The notes beneath the pieces were generated by a model. The model ran no database searches. It worked only from the letters and a program-made list of their open reading frames with translations, and was not told the DNA's origin. Shown here one piece after another: positions 1-7,988 of a stretch of 42,765 nucleotides of DNA. The stretch is from NCBI RefSeq assembly GCF_028288225.1, contig NZ_JAQBOC010000034.1, forward strand, positions 1 to 42,765, in the 5' to 3' direction. Every line of letters starts with the position of its first letter. The first letter of the stretch is position 1. The stretch comes from Mucilaginibacter sp. (GTDB lineage: Bacteria; Bacteroidota; Bacteroidia; Sphingobacteriales; Sphingobacteriaceae). The position numbers and the translations under genes are program-made.

Positions 1-58
1 TAATAAATCCAAAACCTTTTGTTTCATTGAAAAATTTTACTGTTCCTTCTTTTTGCAT
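1..58 (-). CDS. Cold-shock domain protein, 5' end only
   Basis: The first 58 bases, read on the minus strand, start with ATG (56-58) and encode MQKEGTVKFFNETKGFGFI before leaving the window. The KFFN and KGFGFI strings are the first beta strands and the RNP-1 RNA-binding motif of the cold-shock domain. Such proteins are about 65-70 residues and act as RNA chaperones in the cytoplasm; only 19 residues are visible here. The residue pattern is diagnostic, but which csp paralogue it is cannot be told. Confidence 0.88.
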   Translation of the reverse strand, partial: MQKEGTVKFFNETKGFGFI

Positions 59-120
59 TATTTTATTTATTAAAGGCGCCAAGGTAGGTATAATTATCCG
101 TAAAGCAAGTATTTTGTTTA

Positions 121-158
121 GTCCGGAGGTCTGGAAAGTCTGGAAAGTCCGAAAGTGA
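121..158 (+). repeat. Dispersed GGAAAGTCCG-type repeat, copy 1
   Basis: This copy contains a tandem TCTGGAAAG and then GGAAAGTCCGAAAGT. Its reverse complement resembles the copies at 275-317 and inside lysA (2935-3012). Together the first two copies form a loose inverted pair around about 115 bp. No coding content is seen. Confidence 0.55.
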
Positions 159-274
159 TCACTGATTTTAATTGATTAAAATGTTGAAACTGATGTTATT
201 AAAACATCGTGGCTGATTGGCAGGTTGGTTTCATCCGGATTAGCGGAATCCTTTCCATTAGTTAAAATCCGAGC

Positions 275-317
275 TTCATCTTTCGGTCTTCCGGACTTTA
301 CCGACTTGCGGACTTTC
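275..317 (+). repeat. Dispersed GGAAAGTCCG-type repeat, copy 2
   Basis: Positions 301-315 read CCGACTTGCGGACTT. The same 15 bases occur at 2981-2995 inside the lysA coding region, and the flanks (TTTCGG..TTCCGGACTT) are also alike. That makes this the intergenic relative of the lysA insert. Confidence 0.6.
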
Positions 318-444
318 CTCAACTAATCTTTGGTCTCCAACCTCTAATATCTAATAATTAATTTATTCCCCCATCATTTTATTAAATACTATTTTTGCCC
401 GAAAATGACCTGTTATATAAACAGGGGTCAGATAATTTATACAG

Positions 445-1104
445 ATGAAGGCCTTTATTTTCGACCTTAACGGCACCATGATTGATGATATGACCTATCA
501 TACCAAAGCATGGCAAACTCTTTTAAATGATGAACTGGGGGGCAATTTTACCTGGGACGAGGTAAAACCGCAGATGTATGGAAAAAATCCCGAAGTACTG
601 GTTAGGATGTTCGGCCCCGACCGTTTTACTTTGGACGAAATGAACCAGCTGTCGCTGGAAAAGGAAAAAAAATATCAGCTTGAATTTTTACCACACCTTA
701 AGCTTTTACCCGGCTTAAATGAGTTTTTAGAAAACGCTTACAGGCAGGGGATCCCTATGGCAATAGGATCAGCAGCTATTCCTTTTAATATCGATTTTGT
801 GTTGGATAACCTTAACATCAGGCACTATTTTAAAGTTATTGTAAGTGCCGATGATGTTATTTTAAGCAAACCCCATCCCGAAACTTATTTAAAGGCAGCA
901 GCCCTATTAAACACAACACCAACCGATTGTATAGTATTTGAAGATGTACCAAAAGGCGCTGAAGCAGCGGAAAATGCAGGGATGAAGGCTGTTGTTATTA
1001 CTACAACCCATAAACAGGAAGAATTCAATTACCTGCAAAATGTATTATGCTTTGCAAAGGATTTTGATGATGAGGCTGTGAAAGGACTAATTGCTCCTTC
1101 TTAA
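445..1104 (+). CDS. HAD-superfamily hydrolase, beta-phosphoglucomutase/phosphatase-like
   Basis: This 219-residue cytosolic protein has the size and layout of subfamily I HAD phosphatases: motif I FDLNGT (residues 6-11), a helical cap, GSA motif II around residues 108-110, SKPHPETYL motif III and FEDVPKGAEAA motif IV. The family transfers phosphate from small phosphorylated metabolites, often sugar phosphates, through an aspartyl intermediate. The nucleophile Asp7 is present. The second motif-I position, normally Asp (the general acid/base), is Asn9, which is odd and may alter leaving-group protonation. It is a single gene, with a lipoprotein gene 60 bp downstream. The substrate cannot be read from sequence. 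Confidence 0.88.
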   Translation: MKAFIFDLNGTMIDDMTYHTKAWQTLLNDELGGNFTWDEVKPQMYGKNPEVLVRMFGPDRFTLDEMNQLSLEKEKKYQLEFLPHLKLLPGLNEFLENAYRQGIPMAIGSAAIPFNIDFVLDNLNIRHYFKVIVSADDVILSKPHPETYLKAAALLNTTPTDCIVFEDVPKGAEAAENAGMKAVVITTTHKQEEFNYLQNVLCFAKDFDDEAVKGLIAPS

Positions 1105-1164
1105 ACATTACCTGCACACATCACAATTAAATATATTGTATCTTAGAGCGTTTTAGCCTATTAT

Positions 1165-1932
1165 ATGAACATTAAAATCCTATTACCTATATTAAGCATT
1201 GCCCTAATATTTGCATCATGCTCGCATGTTTATACGCCTGCACTTTATCACCAGGATATAGCCTATCAGCCAAAACCAACTTCGTTTGATACAGCAAAAT
1301 CTTTAACCTACGTTTCTGCGGGCTTAGGCGGATACTCCAATACTAACCTCAATGACCTTTTGGTAAGTGGGCAGCTCAATGTAAGCCGTGGTCATGTTTT
1401 TGATAATTTCAATGTTGCTTATGGCGGTTTTGCTATTTTTGGCGACTACCAGAATGGCTCCAGCGATAAAACCCAGCCGAATTACTTTAGCGATAAATTT
1501 TTTGGCGCTGTAGGCGGCAGATTTTCAGCCAATGCTTTTGTAACAACAGGCAGAGCAGATTTCAGATTTATAGGTGTGGAAATGGCTTACAGTCACGAGT
1601 TTGGAGCCTATGCCGATTTCAGGAAATCAATAAATACTCAGGGAGGCTATTATGTTGACCCACGGACCGATCTGTTCACCATTGGCTTAACAACGGAGGT
1701 AATATTCCATAATCGGGATGATAATACTTTTCAGCATGGCATCCGTGGCTTTTTAGGTACAACAGTTGGTCACAATAATTTGGATGATACTTATTACAAC
1801 GACCAAACTTCAACTGAAAGAATGTTCCGCAAGATCTTCCCTAAAGCCAGTTACTTTATAACTTTCAAAAACTACTTCGGCACATTTGAAGTGGGCAGTA
1901 ACATTTTTGTAAGATTTGGGTATAAGTTTTAG
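1165..1932 (+). CDS. Predicted outer-membrane-associated lipoprotein, unknown function
   Basis: The N-terminus (MNIKILLPILSIALIFASC) is a lipoprotein signal with Cys19 as the lipidated residue. The remaining 235 residues are rich in Gly, Tyr, Phe and Asn with alternating hydrophobic positions and end in FVRFGYKF, a terminal-strand-like pattern that suggests a small beta-barrel or beta-sheet protein. No family is recognised. It follows the HAD gene by 60 bp in the same direction and may share its transcript. The upstream ATG and hydrophobic leader make the start secure. Confidence 0.8.
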   Translation: MNIKILLPILSIALIFASCSHVYTPALYHQDIAYQPKPTSFDTAKSLTYVSAGLGGYSNTNLNDLLVSGQLNVSRGHVFDNFNVAYGGFAIFGDYQNGSSDKTQPNYFSDKFFGAVGGRFSANAFVTTGRADFRFIGVEMAYSHEFGAYADFRKSINTQGGYYVDPRTDLFTIGLTTEVIFHNRDDNTFQHGIRGFLGTTVGHNNLDDTYYNDQTSTERMFRKIFPKASYFITFKNYFGTFEVGSNIFVRFGYKF

Positions 1933-1933
1933 G

Positions 1934-1973
1934 TTAGTGATTAGAGATCGGAGCTTAGTGATTAGAGATTGGT
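1934..1973 (+). repeat. Tandem TTAGTGATTAGAGAT repeat
   Basis: Two head-to-tail copies of TTAGTGATTAGAGAT, period 21 bp, follow the stop of the lipoprotein gene. They belong to the AGAGATTAG family also seen at 7600-7666, 7984-8000 and 16522-16613. Confidence 0.7.
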
Positions 1974-2002
1974 TTTGAATGCATCTTGTATCCTGGTCTT
2001 TA

Positions 2003-2719
2003 TCAAAGATTTTTGTGGATAGTTTTAGGTAAAATCCAAAACAAAAACGCAATGATCCGCCAGCGTTTGGTAATATAAACCACATCCCTTTTATTTTCAA
2101 TGGCTTTATAAATTTGAAGCGTTGCTTTTTCAACCGGGGCTACCCAAAACAAATTCTCGCCTGCAGCCATAGCAGTGTCTACAAAACCCGGACGAATATC
2201 TGTAACATAAATTGGCAGCTTTGTATTTTTTGCCTTTTGCCTTAAACCTTCAAGGTAGTTAATTTGATATGCTTTTGAGGCAAAATACGCCGGTGCCTGC
2301 CTGCTGCCCCGTATTCCTGCAATAGAAGTGATTGCTGCAAAATGGCCAAAGCCCTGCTTTTGGAATAAGTTAAAAGTCCAGTTTGCAACAGCGGTAAAAC
2401 CTGCAACATTTAGCGCATTTATTTCCTGTTCAACGGCAGTATCAAGCGTTGGATTAATTTTGCCTGTTCCGGAACTTAACACCAGCAGGTCGAGGCCACC
2501 AAGTTCATCAGTGAGTTGCTTTAGTTGCAGTGGCACTGTGGCAATATCAGTTACATCAAAAACAGAGACGATAAAATGTTCAGGATTTGTTGCCTGCAGA
2601 TTTAGCAATAGTTGGTCCCTTCTGCCGGTTATACCAACTTTATAGTCATTGGCAGCCAGTAAAACAGCAAGCTGTTGGCCAATACCGGATGAAGCGCCTA
2701 CAACTATTGCCTTTTTCAT
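2003..2719 (-). CDS. Short-chain dehydrogenase/reductase (SDR)
   Basis: This 238-residue classical SDR has the dinucleotide-binding motif GASSGIG (residues 8-14), the active-site serine in TSIAG (Ser132) and the YxxxK pair Tyr145/Lys149. TGRR (31-34) after the second strand suggests NADP(H) preference. SDRs reduce or oxidise carbonyl/alcohol groups; the substrate is not evident. The start lies 29 bp after the lysA stop, so it is probably the last gene of the lysC-lysA transcript, though nothing ties it to lysine synthesis. The basic C-terminus (ITKRWRIIAFLFWILPKTIHKNL) is hydrophobic and may touch the membrane. Confidence 0.9.
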   Translation of the reverse strand: MKKAIVVGASSGIGQQLAVLLAANDYKVGITGRRDQLLLNLQATNPEHFIVSVFDVTDIATVPLQLKQLTDELGGLDLLVLSSGTGKINPTLDTAVEQEINALNVAGFTAVANWTFNLFQKQGFGHFAAITSIAGIRGSRQAPAYFASKAYQINYLEGLRQKAKNTKLPIYVTDIRPGFVDTAMAAGENLFWVAPVEKATLQIYKAIENKRDVVYITKRWRIIAFLFWILPKTIHKNL

Positions 2720-2748
2720 GCTTGTTAAACCACTAAGTTGTCAATTTG

Positions 2749-3960
2749 TTATCCCTCCGAATAAACACTTGCCACCCTGTCTCTTAAATTATAACCGGAA
2801 GCCATAACCTCGCCGTAAGCGCCAGTTGTACGCACTGCAATTAAGTCGCCACGGAAAGATTCAGGCAGCTCCACATCTTTTTGAAAACAGTCAGTGCTTT
2901 CGCAGATGGGGCCTACGACATCGTATTTTAAGATTTGAGACGTGAGATTTGAGATATGAGATTCCTTACTTTCGGATTTTCCGACTTGCGGACTTCCGGA
3001 CTTCCTACTGAGATTCTCTATCAAATGGTAAGCCTGGTAAAGCATTGGGCGGATCAGTTCCGTCATACCGGCATCTAAAACAAGAAAGTTCTTTTTTTGG
3101 CCGTTTTTTACATAAAGCACCCTTGAAATTAAGGATGCACTTTGGCCTACCAAAGCACGGCCTAATTCAAAATGCACTTCCTGCCCTGGTTTTACGTTCA
3201 AAAACTGTTTAAAAACTTTAAAATAGCTTTCAAAATCACTGATGCTGTTGGTGTCAGGGTTATGGTAATCAATACCTAACCCGCCACCTGTATTCAGTAC
3301 CTTTACGGTAAAGCCGTGATCTTCAAACCAATCCTGGATCTCGTTAATGCGCGTACAAAGGCTTTTGTAAACCTCCATATCTGTAATCTGTGAACCAATA
3401 TGAAAGTGGATCCCTAAAAACTGCAGGTTAGGGCAGTTACGCAGCGCGTCGGCTACTTCAGGAAGCTGCCAGGTGTTGATGCCAAATTTGTTTTCATCAA
3501 GACCTGTAGTTATAAAATGATGCGTATGTGCGTCAACATTTGGATTGATGCGGATAGCAATTTTGGCAATCTTATTTTTCGCTTTCGCCAAATCATTAAT
3601 AACGATCAGTTCCTGAACCGATTCAGCATTAAAGCAAAAGATATCTTCATCAAGGGCCAGGTTTATCTCCTTGTCTGATTTTCCTACACCTGCAAAAACC
3701 ACATTCTCTTTACCAAAGTTATGTGCAATGGCAGCCTTCACTTCATTACCACTAACACAATCGGCCCCAAAGCCATACTCCCTTATAATATCCAGAACTT
3801 TTGGGTTAAAATTGGCCTTCATGGCATAATGCACATGAAACCCATATTTTGATGATGCAGTGCGGCAAGCCTCCAATGTTTGGCGCAAAACATCAAGGTG
3901 ATAATAATAGAAGGGTGTTTCTAATTGTTGAAAACGGGTTATGGTATTTGTATTGAACAT
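2749..3960 (-). CDS. lysA: Diaminopimelate decarboxylase with an in-frame repeat insert
   Basis: This PLP enzyme decarboxylates meso-diaminopimelate to L-lysine, the last step of the pathway. Residues 41-50 read KYGFHVHYAMKANFNP; the Lys in AMKAN carries PLP. HFHIGSQ, NTGGGLGIDY and the C-terminal CESTDCF and GAYGEVMASGYN motifs complete the alanine-racemase-fold decarboxylase signature. At 403 residues it is somewhat longer than usual: residues about 317-343, between YHLIENLS and KYDVVGPICES, are hydrophilic, Ser/Lys-rich and encoded by a dispersed intergenic repeat (2935-3012). The frame is kept and every catalytic motif is present, so it is probably functional. It lies about 95 bp downstream of lysC on the same strand. 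Confidence 0.95.
   Translation of the reverse strand: MFNTNTITRFQQLETPFYYYHLDVLRQTLEACRTASSKYGFHVHYAMKANFNPKVLDIIREYGFGADCVSGNEVKAAIAHNFGKENVVFAGVGKSDKEINLALDEDIFCFNAESVQELIVINDLAKAKNKIAKIAIRINPNVDAHTHHFITTGLDENKFGINTWQLPEVADALRNCPNLQFLGIHFHIGSQITDMEVYKSLCTRINEIQDWFEDHGFTVKVLNTGGGLGIDYHNPDTNSISDFESYFKVFKQFLNVKPGQEVHFELGRALVGQSASLISRVLYVKNGQKKNFLVLDAGMTELIRPMLYQAYHLIENLSRKSGSPQVGKSESKESHISNLTSQILKYDVVGPICESTDCFQKDVELPESFRGDLIAVRTTGAYGEVMASGYNLRDRVASVYSEG
2935..3012 (-). repeat. Dispersed repeat inserted in frame within lysA
   Basis: The plus strand here contains GTGAGATTTGAGATATGAGA, then CCGACTTGCGGACTTCCGGA. The second part matches the intergenic copy at 301-315 over 15 bases, and the first part resembles the AGATTAGAGATT-type intergenic repeats. 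It adds about 26 codons to lysA without a stop or frameshift. The exact ends are uncertain by several bases. Confidence 0.7.
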
Positions 3961-4054
3961 CTTTTTTCTGAACCTTGATTTATGGGATTAATAGATTTCC
4001 CTGATTATAATTCTGGATATTTTAATTCCGAAATCGAAATTCCGACCTCCGAAA

Positions 4055-5365
4055 TTAAAACAGCCTGTTATGTAAACTTCTTAATATTTCTACTTTATCT
4101 CCTGTACCGATCAGTAACGACATATTATGATCGCTGCCACCGTAGGAGATCATCCGGATTGGGATGTGTTTTACTGCTTCAAGCACACGGGAGGCATACC
4201 CGTGCTTCTCGGCACCAAAGTCGCCTACTACGCAAATAATGGTTTGGTCTTTATCAATATCAACGGTGCCGAACGCTAAAAGCTCCCTTTTTATATCCTC
4301 AAGATAAGTAGTATCGTCAATAGTTAATGACACGGCAACTTCCGAAGTGGTGATCATATCTATTGAAGTTCTATATCGCTCAAAAACCTCAAAAATGCGG
4401 CGTAAAAAGCCATGGGCTAAAAGCATTCTGCTCGACTGGATCTTGATAGCTGTAATATCGTCCTTGGCAGCTATGGATTTAATTCCATCCTTCTGACTGG
4501 CATCTGATATTAAAGTTCCCTGGGCATCAGGCTCCATAGTATTCAGTAACCTGACCGGGATCTTATATTTTTGAGCAGGAAACACACTTTGCGGATGCAG
4601 GATTTTGGCGCCGAAATAGGCCAGCTCTGCCGCTTCGTCAAACGAAAGCTGTGCTATGGGCTTTGTACCCTTAACAATCCTCGGATCATTATTGTGCATG
4701 CCGTCGATATCCGTCCAGATCTGCACCTCTTCACTGCGGATGCCTGCTCCTATTAATGATGCGGTATAATCACTGCCACCACGGCGCAGGTTATCAATCT
4801 CGCCAAAGCTGTTGCGGCAAATATAGCCTTGTGTAATAAATAAATTATTATCAGGGTATTTATCCAGCAAAGGCGTCAAGTGCGTGGTTATATATTCAAC
4901 AATGGGCTCATTGTCCTCGTCAGTCTTCATAAAATCAAGCGCAGGCAACAATACCGAAGGCACGCCGATCTCTTTCAGGTAAACATGATATAAGGTTGTT
5001 GAAAGCAACTCACCCTGTGCCAGTATTACCTTCTGCTCAATTGAGGTGAACAGGTCATTCGCCAGGTTGCTAAGCAGTGCAAAATGATAATCAATAACTT
5101 CTTTACCTTGTTGCAGGTATTCAGATTTGGCAAATAATACTTTTATAAAACCTTCGTACTTATCTTTTAAGGCGGCAATAAGCGTTGATGCTTTACTTTT
5201 ATTTTCTTCCAGGTAAGCCTGCCCAATCTCCACCAAACTATTTGTTGTGCCGGATACAGCTGACAATACTACGATCTGCCGTTGGGCCGGATCAATAATA
5301 TCCAGCAGCTTTTTCATCCTTTCAGGACTCCCTACAGATGTTCCGCCAAATTTTAAAACCTTCAT
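4055..5365 (-). CDS. lysC: Aspartokinase (aspartate kinase)
   Basis: This enzyme phosphorylates L-aspartate at the entry to lysine/threonine/methionine synthesis. The N-terminus MKVLKFGGTSVG is the ATP-binding motif, and the kinase core includes FITQGYI and RRGGSDYTASLIGA. The C-terminal third (SRMLLAHGFLRRIFEVFERY.. and VCVVGDFG-like segments) carries the two ACT domains that normally sense lysine or threonine. I take the ATG at 5363-5365, giving 436 residues, because it puts KFGGTS at residues 5-10; an in-frame start seven codons upstream is possible. It is followed by lysA. No lysine riboswitch is apparent upstream, so feedback probably acts on the protein. Confidence 0.95.
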   Translation of the reverse strand: MKVLKFGGTSVGSPERMKKLLDIIDPAQRQIVVLSAVSGTTNSLVEIGQAYLEENKSKASTLIAALKDKYEGFIKVLFAKSEYLQQGKEVIDYHFALLSNLANDLFTSIEQKVILAQGELLSTTLYHVYLKEIGVPSVLLPALDFMKTDEDNEPIVEYITTHLTPLLDKYPDNNLFITQGYICRNSFGEIDNLRRGGSDYTASLIGAGIRSEEVQIWTDIDGMHNNDPRIVKGTKPIAQLSFDEAAELAYFGAKILHPQSVFPAQKYKIPVRLLNTMEPDAQGTLISDASQKDGIKSIAAKDDITAIKIQSSRMLLAHGFLRRIFEVFERYRTSIDMITTSEVAVSLTIDDTTYLEDIKRELLAFGTVDIDKDQTIICVVGDFGAEKHGYASRVLEAVKHIPIRMISYGGSDHNMSLLIGTGDKVEILRSLHNRLF

Positions 5366-5556
5366 TTTTGTTCCTTTTAGCCACAAATTGACTCCTGTTA
5401 TTGCATCAATTTTGAGGCGCTAAAAATAAGATTTTAAACCGCTTATAGCTAAACTTAAGCAAAATAAAATTTGGAACGGGTAGCGAAAGAATCGCGATAG
5501 CAGTAGAATATATTGTTAAAGAGCGAAAGACAGCTTGTGTTGATTTGTCTTTTTGT

Positions 5557-6084
5557 TTAGCTTTTTGCAGATTTAACCTTACCGGCAGTACTCGCCTTTT
5601 TTTCAGGAGCACCTTTCCCGTCAATAAACCGCTTTACCTTTTCCGAAAAAAGCAAAAAGCATCCTATTGCAAGCATGATTAGGCCATTGGTTACGTAAAA
5701 CGTGCGGGTGTTTAGCCTGAAGATTTGGCCGGGTAAAAGAAATACTTTTTGCAGCTTACTCCAGCCTAAAAGATCGTTCAGTTTTAAAATATATATTAAA
5801 ACAAATATCAACACTGAGTTTAACCAAAACCAGTTGCGTTTTAACGAGATCCTCCATGAAATAACATATGCTGCAATTGAACCCAAAAGTCCGGCTTGTG
5901 CAACAATCTTCATATCAAAATTCACTCTTGCTACATCATTTATTCGTGCTTCAACCGGCAAAAACACCAGGAAATTAAAATCGTACAAAAAAGACAGCGT
6001 TTGAAATGCATAGATAAAAAGCCAAAACGCTATAAAATGAATTATAAGCAGTTTTACATTAAATTTCGAGAAAAAGCTTTCCAT
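5557..6084 (-). CDS. Small integral membrane protein, unknown function
   Basis: This 175-residue protein has about four hydrophobic segments: residues 11-32 (LLIIHFIAFWLFIYAF..), 58-78, 86-101 and 130-148. A basic Lys/Ala/Ser-rich cytoplasmic tail starts at SEKVKRFIDGKG. I recognise no family and see no catalytic motif. It ends about 190 bp before lysC on the same strand, so co-transcription is possible but not shown. Confidence 0.75.
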   Translation of the reverse strand: MESFFSKFNVKLLIIHFIAFWLFIYAFQTLSFLYDFNFLVFLPVEARINDVARVNFDMKIVAQAGLLGSIAAYVISWRISLKRNWFWLNSVLIFVLIYILKLNDLLGWSKLQKVFLLPGQIFRLNTRTFYVTNGLIMLAIGCFLLFSEKVKRFIDGKGAPEKKASTAGKVKSAKS

Positions 6085-6189
6085 TGTATTTATTAGGTTT
6101 ATGCAATTATAAGATTTTGAAAGGAATTTATGTTCTAAAATAATATTTATCTATTACAAACAGGTTTCTGAATTTTTATAGATTTGAAC

Positions 6190-7599
6190 ATGAACAAAAA
6201 ACTTATAATCTTCCTGCTTTTTTTAGCTTTTGGGCACCAATGTTATACCGTTAATGCTCAAAATTCAAGTGCAAAAACACAAACTCCGCTTTCTCAGCTA
6301 CAACAGCAATTTGTAGACCTGCGTTTTGGGATGTTCATCCATTTTAACATTCCAACCTATATGAACCAGGATTGGCCTGATCCGGATGCATCGCCGGCCA
6401 TTTTTAATCCCACAAAATTAAATTGCGATCAGTGGGCCAAAGCAGCAAAATCGGCCAATATGAGCTATGGCTGCTTAACTACCAAGCACCACAGTGGTTT
6501 CTGTATTTGGGACACCAAAACAACGGATTACAATGTAATGAACAGTCCGCTAAAAAAGGATGTGGTAAAGGAATTTACTGACGCATTTAGAAAGAATGGA
6601 TTGAAAGTGATGTTATATTATTCCATACTGGATACACATCATCGCCTGCGCCCCAATATGATAAACCGCAAGCATATTGATATGGTGAAAGCCCAGATAA
6701 CCGAGTTATTAAGCAATTACGGCGAAATTTCCGCTTTGATAATTGACGGCTGGGATGCACCATGGTCACGGATCTCTTATGATGATATTCCCTTTGAAGA
6801 TATCTACAAGCTGATAAAATCATTACAGCCAAATTGCGTTTTGATGGATCTGAATGGCGCCAAATACCCGACTGAAGGCCTGTATTACAGTGATATAAAA
6901 ACTTACGAAATGGGTGCAGGTCAGCGTATATCAAAAGAAAGCAATCACATGCCTGCATTAGCATGTTTACCTCTTCAAAAAGCCTGGTTCTGGAAAACAA
7001 CCTTCCCTAACGAGCCTGTTAAGGATGTGGCAAAGCTGGTTAACGAAACCATTATCCCTTTAAACAACGTTGATTGTAATTTTATACTAAACGTTGCACC
7101 AAACCGTGATGGGTTATTTGATGATAATGCCCTTGCAGCTTTAAAAGAGATAGGTAAATTATGGCACAATGAAGGTCCGGTTAAAAAATTGCCCGAGCTT
7201 GATGCCCCTATTATATCATCAAACATTGCAAAAAAACAGCCATCAAGCTCAAGCTGGGCCGATGATAGCAATATAATGGATCAGGCTAACGATGACGATT
7301 TTACAACTTCATGGATCTCAAACCCAACCGTTGAAAAACCATGGTACGAAATTAATTTTGACCGCGACAAGGCTTTCAATGCCATCAGCATTGCCGAAGA
7401 GAAGGCTAACATCAGCAATTACCGCCTGGAGTATTTTGCCAACGGCGTGTGGAAACCCTTATTTAATGGAGAAAACAGCAAACGCGTAAAAGTTAACCGT
7501 TTCGACAGGGTGTGGGGGAGCAAGGTAAGGATGTGGATAGATAAATCAGATCACCAGGCATCAATTGCAGAGTTTGGGGTTTATGATGAACAGAGGTAG
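6190..7599 (+). CDS. GH29 alpha-L-fucosidase with C-terminal discoidin-like domain
   Basis: This secreted glycosidase removes alpha-linked L-fucose. MNKKLIIFLLFLAFGHQCYTVNAQ is a signal peptide. The GH29 barrel follows: LRFGMFIHFN, the KHHSGFCIWD segment, and ALIIDGWDAPW, where the first Asp aligns with the catalytic nucleophile of the family's WFDG motif. From about residue 350 a Trp/Asn/Ser-rich domain (DDDFTTSWISN..WYEINF) resembles an F5/8 type C carbohydrate-binding module. Length (469 residues) fits bacterial GH29. I use the ATG at 6190; a TTG two codons upstream is less likely. It stands alone, with large inverted repeats after its stop. Confidence 0.92.
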   Translation: MNKKLIIFLLFLAFGHQCYTVNAQNSSAKTQTPLSQLQQQFVDLRFGMFIHFNIPTYMNQDWPDPDASPAIFNPTKLNCDQWAKAAKSANMSYGCLTTKHHSGFCIWDTKTTDYNVMNSPLKKDVVKEFTDAFRKNGLKVMLYYSILDTHHRLRPNMINRKHIDMVKAQITELLSNYGEISALIIDGWDAPWSRISYDDIPFEDIYKLIKSLQPNCVLMDLNGAKYPTEGLYYSDIKTYEMGAGQRISKESNHMPALACLPLQKAWFWKTTFPNEPVKDVAKLVNETIIPLNNVDCNFILNVAPNRDGLFDDNALAALKEIGKLWHNEGPVKKLPELDAPIISSNIAKKQPSSSSWADDSNIMDQANDDDFTTSWISNPTVEKPWYEINFDRDKAFNAISIAEEKANISNYRLEYFANGVWKPLFNGENSKRVKVNRFDRVWGSKVRMWIDKSDHQASIAEFGVYDEQR

Positions 7600-7666
7600 T
7601 AATTAGAGGTTAGAGATTAGTTAAACCGCTTTGATGCTGATAAAAATGGTCTCTAATCTCTAATTA
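7600..7666 (+). repeat. Inverted AGAGATTAG-type repeat after fucosidase gene
   Basis: TAATTAGAGGTTAGAGA (7600-7616) pairs with TCTCTAATCTCTAATTA (7650-7666) with one mismatch over 17 bp, leaving a 33-base loop. It starts at the end of the fucosidase stop codon. It could act as a 3' stabilising stem but has no T-run, so calling it a terminator is not justified. Confidence 0.65.
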
Positions 7667-7667
7667 A

Positions 7668-7981
7668 GAGCGTTCGAAAGATTTATAATCCTTCATTTTT
7701 ATTACCACAACGTTAAAAAAATTACGAGAGGCATAGCCTCGACCTATATTGTAACAACGGATTTTAATCCGTTGGCTATAAAAGCAGATAAAAAAGAACC
7801 ATAGGTTCGGTCCGTATAACTGCGTGCAAAAAGGTAAATGCTTCCTAAGATCGATATGCATCGTGCCGATGGCACTGCGGATGTGTGGCATGATAGTTCT
7901 CAACGGGTTGAAACCCGTTGTTACAAAATGTATCGAGCCGAAGGCTCTTACTGTAAGAGACAACGAATCTTTCGAACACTC
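7668..7981. mobile_element. MITE/REP-like non-coding element with terminal inverted repeats and six hairpins
   Basis: A 16-bp inverted repeat (15/16) bounds the segment: 7668-7683 contains GTTCGAAAGATT and 7966-7981 its perfect 12-bp complement AATCTTTCGAAC. Inside are six short perfect hairpins: GAGGC-ATA-GCCTC (7728-7740), AACGGATT-TT-AATCCGTT (7756-7773), GAACC-ATA-GGTTC (7796-7808), GTGCC-GAT-GGCAC (7863-7875), CAACGGGTT-GA-AACCCGTTG (7901-7920) and GAGCC-GAA-GGCTC (7935-7947). A 112-codon open frame on the minus strand is an artefact of these repeats. The pattern fits a non-autonomous element mobilised in trans, possibly a REP/RAYT-like cluster. Confidence 0.7.
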
Positions 7982-7988
7982 ATAATCT

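Larger units (their letters stand above)
59..444. other. Intergenic stretch with dispersed repeat copies
   Basis: No credible gene lies between the cold-shock gene and the HAD gene. It holds two oppositely oriented copies of a repeat rich in GGAAAGTCCG/CGGACTTTCC (about 121-158 and 275-317), and a T/A-rich stretch of the CTCTAAT family near 330-360. A short hairpin (CCTGTT / AACAGG, 409-425) sits 20 bases before the HAD start and would lie in its leader if transcription starts upstream. Confidence 0.6.

Noticed and set aside
5366..5556. Lysine riboswitch before lysC
   Set aside because: I looked for a structured leader between the membrane protein gene and lysC and saw no lysine-box-like helices or conserved core.
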